Positions 8,645 through 20,000 are shown, counted from the first letter of the stretch. The stretch is 64,000 nt of DNA from Tumebacillus avium (GCF_002162355.1 NZ_CP021434.1:2642501-2706500); one strand, 5' to 3'. Program-made: numbers and translations. The notes: a model not told the origin generated them from the letters alone.

Positions 8645-10105
8645 ATGTCGGAGGTAATTCTGATTGCAACTGTCGGGAGGTCTCGCCAACCGATTGTAAT
8701 AGCACACCAGAAACACAAGCCGAAGTTCACCTTATTTGTGGCATCCAAGGAGAACAACAATCAGCCAGGCAGTCGCTTTAGTTTGGAACAAAAAGGTGCA
8801 CCAAGAGGGAAAGGTGATCCGCCGAAAGACACTCTTGCAATCGTTGGACAGTATTTGCTTCGCAAACGATCCAAGGAAACTGGGGAAAATCCGCACGATA
8901 GTGAGTTAGTCGCAGTCAGTAAGTACTTGTCTGAAGTGACGGGAAAGGATGAACCTTCGATCCTCGACCAATTGCAGATTAACGAGGGTCAATATGAGAT
9001 CATCGAGTTGGAGCACCCGGACAGCATCTCGGAAGCATATAAGAAGATCAGTGAACAAGTGACCCTCTTGCAAACTGCGCATCCTCATGCCACAATCATC
9101 ATCGATATTACAGGTGGTACAAAATCAATGAGTGCTGCAGGAGCAATGGTTGCCAGTGATCTGAACCTTGAAGTTTCGGTTGTGACGGGGGTGCGCACCA
9201 ATCTGGAGAAGGTAGATGCCCTAAGTGAAGCGCGTCTTCAAAATTATGGCGTTATCGAACTGAGCAGAGACATTAAACGTATCCAAGAGCGTTTCGCTTG
9301 TCGAGATTATCCGGCTGCTGTTGAACTTTGTAGCGAAGTGTTACGAGATGCAGACCGTAAGAGCTCACGTGAGGTTGAAGAGATGCAGTTGATTCCCAAT
9401 TTGGAGAAACTGCAGAAGTTCGCCAACGCGTTCAAGGAATGGGACGAATTCGAGCATGACAAAGCGGTCGATTTGTTACAAATCATCGGTCGGGATGCGG
9501 TTGAATGGAAGATTTTTGGTGAAAAGGTTGCGACGGCGAAGCGCTTGATGCAGGGGTATTATCAGGACAGGACGCGAGCTGTTGAGAAGAAGGTTGGTTT
9601 CGAAGTTGTTTATGACCTGTTCTTCAATGCTGTTCGAAGAGGCGAGCAGCAGAAGTTTGATGACGCTGTAGCCAGACTATATCGAACATTAGAAGTGTTG
9701 GAACAGGTGTTACTGATCAACCGGCATGGCATCAGGACAAAGTACGTCTTCGTGTCAGAACTTGAAGGGAAGGTTTCATCAGACCTTAAGGGAGTATTGG
9801 GCAAGAAGTGCGATGAAAACGGTGTGTTTGAATCTGCATTGCAAGACTCGTTCACGATCTTGCAAGAGTTGGATGTGGAACTGAGGTCTTTTATTGAAGC
9901 GAGAATGAAAACAATGTGCAACTTGCTGGGGGATCGAAACAACTCGATTCTCGCTCACGGGTTTACTCGTGTGGAAGGGCAGGCGTTTCAAAAGTTTCAG
10001 AAGTTCGTCTACGAGTACCTCACAGGCATCGATGAACTGGTGGGGAACAAACGTGGATTAAAATATTATGAGAATGCTCAATTCCCAAGGGAAATTACAT
10101 TGTGA
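8645..10105 (+). CDS. CARF-HEPN ribonuclease of type III signalling (TIGR02710-like, Csm6/Csx1 group)
   Basis: A predicted ancillary RNase switched on by cyclic oligoadenylate from Cas10. The start is ATG 8645, after AGGGAGGG; an upstream in-frame start has no ribosome site. The product has 486 aa. The N-terminal CARF fold shows ILIATVGRSRQPI near residues 5-17 and the ligand-loop motif IDITGGTKSMSAAGAMVAS near 155-173. A helical linker follows. The C-terminal domain carries R431-N-x5-H438 (RNNSILAH), fitting the HEPN R-x4-6-H active site. It is the last gene of the effector operon, followed by a hairpin. Collateral RNA cleavage is inferred from the family. Confidence 0.83.
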   Translation: MSEVILIATVGRSRQPIVIAHQKHKPKFTLFVASKENNNQPGSRFSLEQKGAPRGKGDPPKDTLAIVGQYLLRKRSKETGENPHDSELVAVSKYLSEVTGKDEPSILDQLQINEGQYEIIELEHPDSISEAYKKISEQVTLLQTAHPHATIIIDITGGTKSMSAAGAMVASDLNLEVSVVTGVRTNLEKVDALSEARLQNYGVIELSRDIKRIQERFACRDYPAAVELCSEVLRDADRKSSREVEEMQLIPNLEKLQKFANAFKEWDEFEHDKAVDLLQIIGRDAVEWKIFGEKVATAKRLMQGYYQDRTRAVEKKVGFEVVYDLFFNAVRRGEQQKFDDAVARLYRTLEVLEQVLLINRHGIRTKYVFVSELEGKVSSDLKGVLGKKCDENGVFESALQDSFTILQELDVELRSFIEARMKTMCNLLGDRNNSILAHGFTRVEGQAFQKFQKFVYEYLTGIDELVGNKRGLKYYENAQFPREITL

Positions 10106-10124
10106 GCATCGGGCAAGTGTGAGA

Positions 10125-10154
10125 AAAGGTCATGACAGATACGTCATGGCCTTT
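10125..10154 (+). terminator. Hairpin at the end of the cas effector operon
   Basis: A 12-bp stem (10125-10136 with 10143-10154, one imperfect pair) with loop AGATAC. The T-tract is short and broken, so termination may be partial. Confidence 0.6.
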
Positions 10155-10187
10155 CAATGTTGGACGAAATGTTTACCAAAATAATTC

Positions 10188-10197
10188 TTCATATGAA
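10188..10197. promoter_or_regulatory. Palindrome upstream of the HTH-TPR gene, possible operator
   Basis: TTCATATGAA is a perfect 10-bp palindrome with partly matching flanks, about 80 bases before the TTG start of the regulator and downstream of the cas operon hairpin. It could be an autoregulatory site. Short palindromes of this kind also arise by chance in A+T-rich DNA. Confidence 0.3.
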
Positions 10198-10275
10198 TAA
10201 ATCATTCGGGAAGTTTGCTATCTAATGAAATAGTAATATGCTATCATAACAATTAACAACAAGGAGGCGAAGTGG

Positions 10276-11592
10276 TTGAGTGATGTTAGAACAGAGACGT
10301 TAGGGGAGAAAATTAGACGGCTCCGACTGGAAAAAGGCATGAGTCAAGGTGACCTGGCAGATGGCTTTGTAACCGTATCGATGATCAGTCAACTTGAACG
10401 CGGCAAGAATACAGCCTCTGTAGAGTTGATGCATCATATAGCACGAAAACTTCAGGTGCAGCTACACGAATTGGTCCGTAATGAAGTGGATCAGATGGAG
10501 TTGTACAATCGCCACAAACTAGCGAAAATATATCTGGATCTTCGTCAGCCTGACCAAGCGGAACCGTTGTTGACGTACTTAAGAGAGCGGTCTGAGATTT
10601 CGCATGCGGACCTGCTTGAAGTGATGATCGATCTCGCAGAATGCATGACCCAGCAAGGGCGATACGAGGAATCCATTCAATTGGTGGCGCCGGTTGTATC
10701 TGATTTGGAAAATAAACTTTATGACGATGTACACGTCTTGGCTAAATTTCGGAAGCAGATGGGCAATGCGTTCTTTTTGAAGAACGACTTTACACAGGCG
10801 TATTACAACTACCAGAAGGCTTATGATCTGGTGGAGCGGTTTACCGAGTATGATCAGCTAGCCGCGTATATCTCATTTAACTTGGGTCATACATTACGAA
10901 AGTTGGGGCAGCATCAACTGGCAGGGTTCGTTCTGGAGCGGGCTCAGAGGTATTTTCAAAATAATCAAGATGTTCGCCGAGTCGCCGACACGCTGTTTGC
11001 CAACGGTCAGGTATACTATGAGGCGAAGGATCAGAAGCGGGCTGCTGAGATGTTTCAACAGGCGCATGTGTTGTATACAGGACTGAATATGATTTCATGG
11101 GCGGTCAAGGTTCAGCACAATGTAGCAGCAATGCTTGCGTTAAAAGAGGATAAAGATGCTGCAATCGAAGAATTGAGGAAATGCGCGGATTTTTATCAGA
11201 GGGAAAATGATTACGCAAACTATCTGCTCGTTTTAGCAAAGATGGCCGACATGTATCTTGCTTCAAACCTTGAGCAAGCGGAGCAATGCCTGAGACTTGC
11301 GGACGAAGTAGTCCGTATTCATTCGTTGGAACATACGGAAGAATGCGCGGCATTTTTCCGGGTGTACGCAAGGCATCATCTTGCTTGCCAACGGTTTGCG
11401 GAAAGTGTTCGCTATGCAGTCGATTCAGCAACTCGCTATGCTAAAATGGGAATTGTTGTTGAACAAGTTGATTCATTAGAAATTGCAGTAGATGCTTATC
11501 GTGGATTGGGTGCATTCGAGACGGCATTAGCAGTCGAGAGGGAGCGGAATGTATTGCTCGGGAAATTGTATCGGAGGGAGGTGGCGAGATGA
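10276..11592 (+). CDS. HTH (XRE)-TPR transcription regulator, RRNPP quorum-sensing type
   Basis: The 438-aa protein has an N-terminal XRE helix-turn-helix (about residues 8-62, with MSQGDLADGFVTVSMISQLE). It is followed by a tetratricopeptide-repeat array to the C-terminus (for example ANGQVYYEAKDQKRAAEMFQ). This is the layout of RRNPP regulators such as PlcR and NprR, whose TPR domain binds a re-imported signalling peptide. The start is TTG 10276, eight bases after AAGGAGG (10261-10267). Its TGA overlaps the ATG of a tiny gene for a Phr-like pre-peptide, the usual arrangement of a receptor with its own signal. It lies between the type III effector operon and the CRISPR leader. The target genes are unknown; control of the CRISPR locus is a hypothesis. 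Confidence 0.85.
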   Translation: MSDVRTETLGEKIRRLRLEKGMSQGDLADGFVTVSMISQLERGKNTASVELMHHIARKLQVQLHELVRNEVDQMELYNRHKLAKIYLDLRQPDQAEPLLTYLRERSEISHADLLEVMIDLAECMTQQGRYEESIQLVAPVVSDLENKLYDDVHVLAKFRKQMGNAFFLKNDFTQAYYNYQKAYDLVERFTEYDQLAAYISFNLGHTLRKLGQHQLAGFVLERAQRYFQNNQDVRRVADTLFANGQVYYEAKDQKRAAEMFQQAHVLYTGLNMISWAVKVQHNVAAMLALKEDKDAAIEELRKCADFYQRENDYANYLLVLAKMADMYLASNLEQAEQCLRLADEVVRIHSLEHTEECAAFFRVYARHHLACQRFAESVRYAVDSATRYAKMGIVVEQVDSLEIAVDAYRGLGAFETALAVERERNVLLGKLYRREVAR

Positions 11593-11723
11593 AACGATTG
11601 GTTTTGTTTGCACTGGTGTTGGGATGTTTCATTACCGGCTCGGTCGTGACTGCGGACGTGAAGAACAGCGCGGAAACTCTGCCGGGACCGGGGCCAATGG
11701 TCTCTGTTCATGAAACGTTGTAG
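11589..11723 (+). CDS. Putative secreted signalling pre-peptide (Phr-like)
   Basis: A 44-codon gene whose ATG overlaps the stop of the HTH-TPR gene (ATGA, 11589-11592). The product has a basic start (MKR), a hydrophobic core (LVLFALVLGCFITGSVV) and a short polar tail (TADVKNSAETLPGPGPMVSV, then HETL). Size and build match Bacillus Phr and NprX precursors, which are exported, trimmed to a few C-terminal residues and re-imported by Opp. No other role suits so short a coupled frame. The mature peptide cannot be read from the sequence, but the C-terminal residues are the likely source. A good terminator follows directly. It is too short for routine gene callers and easily missed. Confidence 0.68.
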   Translation: MKRLVLFALVLGCFITGSVVTADVKNSAETLPGPGPMVSVHETL

Positions 11724-11727
11724 TGCA

Positions 11728-11763
11728 AAAACCGCCTGTCTCGTCTAACGAGTAGGCGGTTTT
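11728..11763 (+). terminator. Terminator after the HTH-TPR/peptide pair
   Basis: AAAACCGCCT (11728-11737) pairs with AGGCGGTTTT (11754-11763), with a further CTCG/CGAG pairing inside the loop. It separates the regulator transcript from the CRISPR leader. Confidence 0.82.
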
Positions 11764-12024
11764 AGTTAATAGCGTTTAGTCGATGAAACATGATCGAGTG
11801 CTTTTCGTTGCATTGATGAGGAAAGGCACAAAGGGTTCATTGTAACCCAAATAGGGATATCGTATACTGAACTTGGAAAAACTAGAGGTATTATAGGGTT
11901 GTTTCGAGGATGGAGCCCATTTCGGTGCAAAAAGTCGATCCTCGAAAAAATTGCGATCTGCGATGTGTTCTATAGTTGACAGAAACCGCATGAATACTAC
12001 GTTTTAGGCCGATCTCCAAGGTCG
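11764..12024 (+). promoter_or_regulatory. CRISPR leader with probable array promoter
   Basis: A gene-free stretch of about 260 bases at the well-conserved end of the array. A plausible promoter is TTGACA (11976-11981), a 16-base spacer, then TACGTT (11998-12003), just ahead of the first repeat. It contains the short hairpin TTTCGAGGAT...ATCCTCGAAA around 11909-11947. Transcription rightward would put the ACTGAAAG repeat end at the 5' handle of each crRNA, as expected. Confidence 0.65.
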
Positions 12025-13914
12025 GTCACATTGAGAGACCCGAGTAGAAGGGGACTGAAAGAAAAGTACATCATCAGCATCTCTATTAGTGATGACTAGT
12101 CACATTGAGAGACCCGAGTAGAAGGGGACTGAAAGTCCTTAGAATAGGTCGGAAGCATCGAAATACTCAGTGTCACATTGAGAGACCCGAGTAGAAGGGG
12201 ACTGAAAGTCGCTGATACCTACTTTGTCGGTCATTATGACTTACAAGTCACATTGAGAGACCCGAGTAGAAGGGGACTGAAAGTCTCTACGGCTCTACGC
12301 ACATCGTCTGAGGACAGAGGGTCACATTGAGAGACCCGAGTAGAAGGGGACTGAAAGCTGCTTTTCATGATCGTATCAGAACTGCTTCACTCTCGTCACA
12401 TTGAGAGACCCGAGTAGAAGGGGACTGAAAGAACGATCCGCAACCATCGGCGGAGCCTTCACCATGAAGTCACATTGAGAGACCCGAGTAGAAGGGGACT
12501 GAAAGTGTAAATCGTCGCGGATGAAGACGATCGCAGGTGTTTCGGTCACATTGAGAGACCCGAGTAGAAGGGGACTGAAAGAGTCATTGCCCTGGCGGAT
12601 GTTGTCAAAGCTCCGAATGTCAGATTGAGAGACCCGAGTAGAAGGGGACTGAAAGATCCTGAGCCGGGCGGACGGTGACAAGCTGATCATTGTCACATTG
12701 AGAGACCCGAGTAGAAGGGGACTGAAAGAACGAAATGTTGGGTTCATCCGATGAACACGCGGCTGTCACATTGAGAGACCCGAGTAGAAGGGGACTGAAA
12801 GAGCTTTTCAAAAAATGGCATCTTTACTGGTACACTTGTCACATTGAGAGACCCGAGTAGAAGGGGACTGAAAGGTGGTCATGCCGTCACTTCCTCTCCG
12901 TATTCGAACAGCGTCACATTGAGAGACCCGAGTAGAAGGGGACTGAAAGGTACTCGTCTTGATAGACAACAACGGAGACTATGAAGTCACATTGAGAGAC
13001 CCGAGTAGAAGGGGACTGAAAGAACGGGCTTGATCGGCTTGACGGTTGTGTCGCCGATCTTGTCACATTGAGAGACCCGAGTAGAAGGGGACTGAAAGTG
13101 GGTTGCCTCGAAATGGCTATGCAAATCGCTGAGGAGTCACATTGAGAGACCCGAGTAGAAGGGGACTGAAAGCGACGGCAGCCTTTACAGATTCGTGTGC
13201 AAGATTCAGTCACATTGAGAGACCCGAGTAGAAGGGGACTGAAAGCGCGGAAGCTGCTACTTCTTGCATGCCGGACTGCACTTGTCACATTGAGAGACCC
13301 GAGTAGAAGGGGACTGAAAGTGGAGGACTTTAATCCCGCTGGTCGCGTTGCTTGCAAGTCACATTGAGAGACCCGAGTAGAAGGGGACTGAAAGGGGCGC
13401 GGAGCCCTTCCGGTGCGGTGACTTCGGGTCCGTCACATTGAGAGACCCGAGTAGAAGGGGACTGAAAGTGTTTCTCGATCCACATTTTATTGAGTTCTGC
13501 CGCGAAGTCACATTGAGAGACCCGAGTAGAAGGGGACTGAAAGAGGAGTCGTTGAGCATATGCACCGGCATATTGAATAGTCACATTGAGAGACCCGAGT
13601 AGAAGGGGACTGAAAGACGATGTATGAGTGGAAGTCATATGCCTTAGACCTCGTCACATTGAGAGACCCGAGTAGAAGGGGACTGAAAGGATCAGTCATG
13701 GTCAACACCGCCGATCAGCCCAAGTTTGTCACATTGAGAGACCCGAGTAGAAGGGGACTGAAAGAGCCAATGAAAAGCCTGGTCTGGGTATTGCGTGAAC
13801 AGTCACATTGAGAGACCCAAGTAGAAGGGAACTGAAAGGGCGCACGCGGGTTACCGGCAAGGCCAAATACTCCTGCAATCACATTGAGAGACCCGAGTAC
13901 AAGGGGGCTGCAAG
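12025..13914 (+). CRISPR. CRISPR array, 26 repeats of 37 bp, 25 spacers of 36-39 bp
   Basis: The repeat begins GTCACATTGAGAGACCCGAG and ends TAGAAGGGGACTGAAAG (37 bp). Repeat starts: 12025, 12099, 12172, 12247, 12321, 12395, 12469, 12545, 12619, 12692, 12765, 12838, 12913, 12986, 13062, 13136, 13209, 13284, 13358, 13432, 13507, 13580, 13653, 13728, 13802, 13878. All are identical except one C-to-G change at base 5 of the repeat at 12619 and decayed copies at 13802 (two changes) and 13878 (several). Decay at the right end places the leader on the left, so crRNAs are made from the plus strand with an ACUGAAAG handle, typical of type III. No spacer repeats another by eye. Confidence 0.98.
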
Positions 13915-13963
13915 ATCAGTTTCCGCCACAATTTGTTTATATCAACATAAAAAACACCCCACA

Positions 13964-13995
13964 CCCTATCCCGCCTTGCGGAATAGGGCTTTTTT
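13964..13995 (+). terminator. Terminator after the CRISPR array
   Basis: CCCTAT...ATAGGG hairpin with an inner GC-rich part, followed by CTTTTTT. It ends the array transcript before the RHS gene. Confidence 0.75.
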
Positions 13996-14088
13996 GCCTG
14001 CTTTGGTTTTAATTCATATCTTAATCTTTCTGTTTACATAATGTATAGTTCATCAAGTATGATCTCATATCTTGTGAGGAGGATCTGC

Positions 14089-17000
14089 TTGAATCCATTT
14101 ACTTCCAAGCGGTATTTGCCGCTGCGTAAGCTATTGTCTTTCGTACTCATCTTTGCTTTAATCTTCACTCTGATCCCAAGCAGCTCCACCGAGGCGGCCA
14201 AAGCGGCCAAGCCGAAGAAACAGGAGCTGACCGATCAGCGCACTGAGACGACCAAGCTGTTTGACAACGGCGACGGCACGTTCTCGAAACAGATCTACCC
14301 GACCCCGGTGCACCACAAAAAAGGGGACCAGTGGGTCGACATCTCCGCAAAGTTGATCGGCGCGTCCGATGCCAATTTTGTAACCACCGAAAACACGGAC
14401 ATCGGAGTCCGCTTCCTGACTCAAATGAAAAAAGGCGAGTATGCTGCCTTCGAAAACGGCCCGCACTCGCTGACTTACTCCTTCCTAGGCGCAGCAGGCG
14501 TCACGGCAAAAGACGTCCCGGCTGTCTATGAAGACAACCGCATCTTTTACAAGGACGTGCTGCCGGGGATCGACCTGCGCAACATCGCCTTGGACTCCTC
14601 TGTCAAAGAAGACCTGATCCTCAACCGCTACAGCGGTGTTTCGACTTTTCTTTTCCACATCAACACCCAACTCGACGCGAAACTCGCGGACAACGGCGAA
14701 GTGATTTTTGCCGACAAGAACGGCACGGCTGTTTTCACCTTGCCGAAACCGTTTATGACCGACTCGAACATCGATGAGAAATCGGGCGACGCACAGCGCT
14801 CCGACAACGTCTCGTTCCAATTGGAAAAGCAGGGTAACGGCTGGCTGCTCAAGCTCGTCGCCGACCCGAACTGGCTCCAAGACTCGGCGCGCGTCTATCC
14901 GGTCTACATCGACCCGACGACCGCCAAAGCCACGCAAGGCAATGACGCGTACGTCTCTTCGCAGTGGCCGACGACCAACTACAACGGCGACTGGGACAGC
15001 ACGTACGGTTTTTACGGGCTGAAGACCGGCTACTATCCGGGCGCGGGCGAGAACTTCTCCTATGTCAAAATGCTCGTCCCGACTTCGCCCGACCTGCGCA
15101 ACTATACGATCGAATCGGCCACGCTGAATCTCTACACCGGCCATTCGTACTCCACGACCGCAACCGGCGTCTGGGCGGATACTGTATCGGCCAACTGGGC
15201 CCCGGAAACGATCACCTGGAACAACAAGCCGGCGTCGACGGCACTGACTTCGACGACCACCGTCAAAGGGCAGTGGGCTTCGTTTAACGTGACCACGGTA
15301 ATCCGCAACATGGTCAGCAACAACTTGACCAACAACTACGGCTTCAAACTGCATACCAACGGCAACAACGAAACCTATTGGAAAAAATTCTATGCGATCG
15401 AAAACCAATCGAACAAACCGTATCTGAACATCACTTATACCACCAAAACGCCAAGCGCTCCGACCGCCACCGCGTATGCGAACTGGACGGGCAGCGAATC
15501 GAGCTTCCTCGATCTGAAATGGGAGCCGGTGCCGGGCGCGACCGGCTATAAAGTCTGGATCTTTAACGGCAAAGACTACGAAGCGTTTGACGTGAAAAAC
15601 GTCACAGCCTGGTCGACACACAACCAGGACATCTGGCCGACCGAAGCGGAAATCGCCGGCGGCCGCTACCTCCTGCACCATGATGCAAACGGTGCGGAAT
15701 TGGCAAAAGACCCGCGCCAAGTCTACACAAACTCCGGCGGCAGCACCACATGGGGCTACTACGGCGATTCCACCCGCTACTATGTCCGCGTCTCCGCGTA
15801 CAGCTCGTACGGCGAGTCGCCGATGTCGGCCGGTACCTCCTTGACCATGCCGGAGCGCGCCGAGGATCTCGGCCACGAAGAATTTTGGCCGTATGCAGCG
15901 GTGCCGGGCGGGGACATCAACACGGCAACCGGCAACCTGATCCTGAGCGGCGAAGGCTTCAGCCTGCCAGGCCTCGGTCCGGATGTGGACATGAACCGCA
16001 CCTACAACTCCCGCTCGCCGGAGGACGGCGCGTTTGGCTTCGGCTGGACGTTCCCGTACGAGATGCGCCTCTCGACCGACGCGAGCGGCGATGTCATCTT
16101 CAAGGACGCGGACGGCACCACCCACCTCTTTAAGAAAAACACGGACGGCTCTTTCCAGCGTCCGCTGGGCGTCTATCTCGATCTCGTCAAAGACGCCGGA
16201 TATTCGCTGACCAACCGCGATCAGGTCAAATTCACGTTTGACGCCGGCGGCAAGTTGACGAAGATTCAAGATGACAACAACAACGCGCTGACGCTGGCCT
16301 ACAACGCGGCCAGCCAATTGGTGTCGCTGACCGACGCCACCGTGCGCGTTACGCAGATCACCTACGATGCGGCTAGCGGCAACATTGCGTCCGTAACCGA
16401 TCCGGCGAACCGCGTGTGGCGTTATGCGTACGACGGCGCCAACCTGAAAACGGTCACCAACCCGAAAGGCTATGTGACCGAGTTCACCTACACGGACAAC
16501 AAATTGACCGCAACCAAGGCCTATGATCCGGCGAACTCGGCCGATCTGCCGACCTTGTACGCGTTTACGTATGACGCAGACGGCCGTCTGACCGCAGTCC
16601 AAGACCCGGGCAGCCAGATGACCACCATCGCGTATGACCCGGCGAACCAAAAGACGACCGTCACGAACAACAAAGGCGTCTCCGCCGTCTACACCTACAA
16701 CGTGTCGGGCAACCCGGAGTCGGAAGTGACCGACTCGGCCGGACTGAAGCTGACTTCGACCTACAAGTACGACCACAACAACCTGACCGAAGTCAAAGAC
16801 CCGAACACCAACCAGTTGCAAACATCCACGGGCACCGCGCAGCAGCCGAACAAGTCGTTTACGTTTGACGCGAACGGCAACATGCTGACGGCAACCGATG
16901 TAATCAAAGGGAAGGAGACGTACACCTACAACAAAAACAACGACGTCGTCTCCTTTACCGACCGCAAAGGCAACAAGTACACCAACACTTTTGACGGCAA

Positions 17001-20000
17001 AAATCTCACCTCGACGACCAACCCGGCCAAAGTGTCGGAAGGCAAGCTGTACGATGCTTCCGGGAACGGGAACATCGTCGCTTCGACCGAAAAGATGGGC
17101 ATGGCGGAGAACCTGTTTGCCAACTCCGGCCTGGAAGAGACCGTCCCGGACCTGAGCCAAAACTACGTCAAACTGACCGGCAACAACAACGGCACCATCG
17201 GTTTTGAGACAAAACCGGCCCTGACCGGCAGCGCAATCAAAGTTGTCTCCACGCCGGTCGACTCCGGCTGGGGCTACATCGCCGCCACCAAAGAGATTGC
17301 GGTGCAGCCGAACACGACGTATCTGCTGAAAGGCAAGATCAAGACGTCGAACGTCACCAACGGCGGCGCGTTCTTGAACGTCTATCAGATGGATGCCAAC
17401 GGCGCAGGCACCGCAGGCTACACCGACAGCCGCGCGACCCGCGTTTCGGGCTCGACCGACTGGGTCGACCAGCAGGTGCAAGTGACGACCAGCGCGACGA
17501 CAACCAAGCTGCGCGTCTATCTGGAGCTGGAGCACTCCGGCATTCTGACCAGCGGCACGGCGTGGTTTGACACGATGCACCTGATCAATGTGACCAGCGG
17601 CACCGCGCCTGCGAACTGGACGAAAACCACGCTGAACGACAACGGCATCGTGTCCTCGACCGGGGACGCAGCACGCCAAGGCTATCAGGCGGTCAAACTG
17701 ATGCCGAAGTCTGCCAGCTCGAATTTTGGTTATGTAGCGGCGACCCAAGATGTCGCGGTCAAACCGAACACGACCTATACGCTCAGCGGTCTGATCAAAA
17801 CGGACAATCTGACCGGGGCCAACGCCTTCCTCAACACGATGCAATTGAAGGCGGACGGGATGGCCACGGCCAATCCGTATGCGGACAACCGCTACAGCCA
17901 ACTGAACGGCACGCAGGACTGGACGGAGCGCCAACTGTCGTTTACGACGTCTGCCGATGCGGTGAAAGTGCGGGTCTTCCTCGAAGTTGACCACTCGACG
18001 ACTGCAACGTCCGGCGCGGCGTATTTTGACAATCTGCAGCTCGAACCAAGCGCCGTATCGACCCGCTTCAATCCGCTGCAAAACACTTCGTTTGAAGGCG
18101 GCATCACCGACTGGGCGAACTACTCCGCAGGCCAGATCGACAGCGCCGAGTCGTTTGACGGCACGAAATCGTTGAAATTTGTGCGCAGTTCGACGACGGC
18201 CGCGTACGGAATGGTCATGCAGCGCATCCCGCTCAACCAGACCACGGCGGCGCCGGTCACCATCTCCGGCATGAGCAAAGCGGAAAACGTGAACAACGCC
18301 GTGGAAAAAGGCCAGAGCAAAGACTACTCGATCTGGATCGACGCCGGGCACGGCGATGACACGTACACGGTTGGCCAGGCGATGTTCTCGCTGGGCACGC
18401 ACGACTGGCAGCGTTCAGCCGTCACGCTGAATCCGAACCGTCCGATCAAATATCTGAACGTCTACCTGCTGTTCCGCAACAACAATGCGGGCACGGTGTG
18501 GTTTGACAACATTCGCGTGCAGGAAGGCAGCGCGATCACCACGTATGGCTACGATGCGAAAGGCAACTACGTCACGAAGCTGACCAATCCGAGCGGCCAA
18601 GTGACGCAGTCGTCGTATGACCTCGCAGGCAACTTGGCGCAGCAGACCGATTCGGGCGGGCTGACCCGCACGTTTGGCTACGATGAACTCAATCGTCCGC
18701 TGACCACCACGATTGACGACGCGAACATTCGACTGGCGAACACGTACGACAAGCAAGGCAACGTGATCGAGAAAAAGCTGACCAGCGCGGATGGCAGCAC
18801 GGTGTACAACAAGATCTCCTACTCGTTTAACGCAGCGGGGCAGACCACCTCGGCGACCGACCCGCTGGGGAACACCGTCGCGTACGAGTATGACACGACC
18901 GGCAACCTGACCAAGATCCTCAATCCGACCGGAAACACGCATGAACAGCTGTACGATGCGGCCGGCCGGGTGACCGAGGTCAAATTTAACGGCGTGCCGT
19001 ATTTCCGCCATACGTATGATGCGAACTCGAACAACACCAAGACGGAGAACCTGCTCCTGGGCGAAACGAAGACGCGCACGTATGACAAAGCGAACCGCCT
19101 GACCGCGCTGAACGGCCCGGAAGGCACGCTGTCCTATCGCTATGACGCCAACGACAACACCACGTCGCGCACGATTGTAAATGGCGGCAAGTCGTATGCG
19201 CTGAACTACACCTACAACAACCTGGACCAGAACACGCTGGTGCAGGATGCGATGACCAGCCGCACCTACCGTTTTGACTATGACGAGATGGGCAAGCCCC
19301 GCTCGCTGATCAACGGCAACGGTGTGGGCACGATGATCGCGTATGACGACAATCAGCAGATTGAGTCGCTTTTGATCGGCAAATCGGGCGGAGTCTCGAT
19401 CGGGCAGTTCCGCTATGAGTATGATGAGAACGGCAACCGCACGAAAATCATCGACGGCAGCGGCAAGCAAGTCACCGCGTACACGTATGACAAGCTGAAC
19501 CAGCTGACGTCGGAAATTGACCGCGTCACCGGCAACAAGATCGAATACACGTACGATGCGGTCGGCAACCGTCAGCGCAAAGTCGTGACCAACACCGCAG
19601 GAACGGTGCTTTCCACGACGAACTACAGCCATAACGCGATGAACCAGCTGACCGCTGTGAACGGCCAGCCCCTGAATTATGACAAAATTGGTTCTCTGCT
19701 TGAAGACGGGGAAAAACTGTATACGTGGGATGCATCCGGCCGCTTGAGCAAACTGGTGAACAAGACGGACGGTAGCGCGGCGCAGTATTTCTATGACGAA
19801 GAAGGCCGCCGCATTCGCACGGTGAAGGCCGGCGTTGAAACCAACTACGTTTACAAAGGCCAGCAGGTGCAGTACGAAACGAATGCGGCCGGCGCGATCA
19901 CCCGCTACTACACGTACAGCGCCAACGGGCAGCTGCTCAGCACGACCAAGGTGGAAGGCGCTGTCTACACGACCTACTATTACCACTTGAACGAACGCGG

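Noticed and set aside
11805-12000. Minus-strand frame of 71 codons across the CRISPR leader
   Set aside because: It lies in the leader, has no ribosome site and shows no protein-like pattern.
12376-13708. Several minus-strand frames with repeated FSPLLLGSLNVT
   Set aside because: They are translations of the CRISPR repeats and not proteins.
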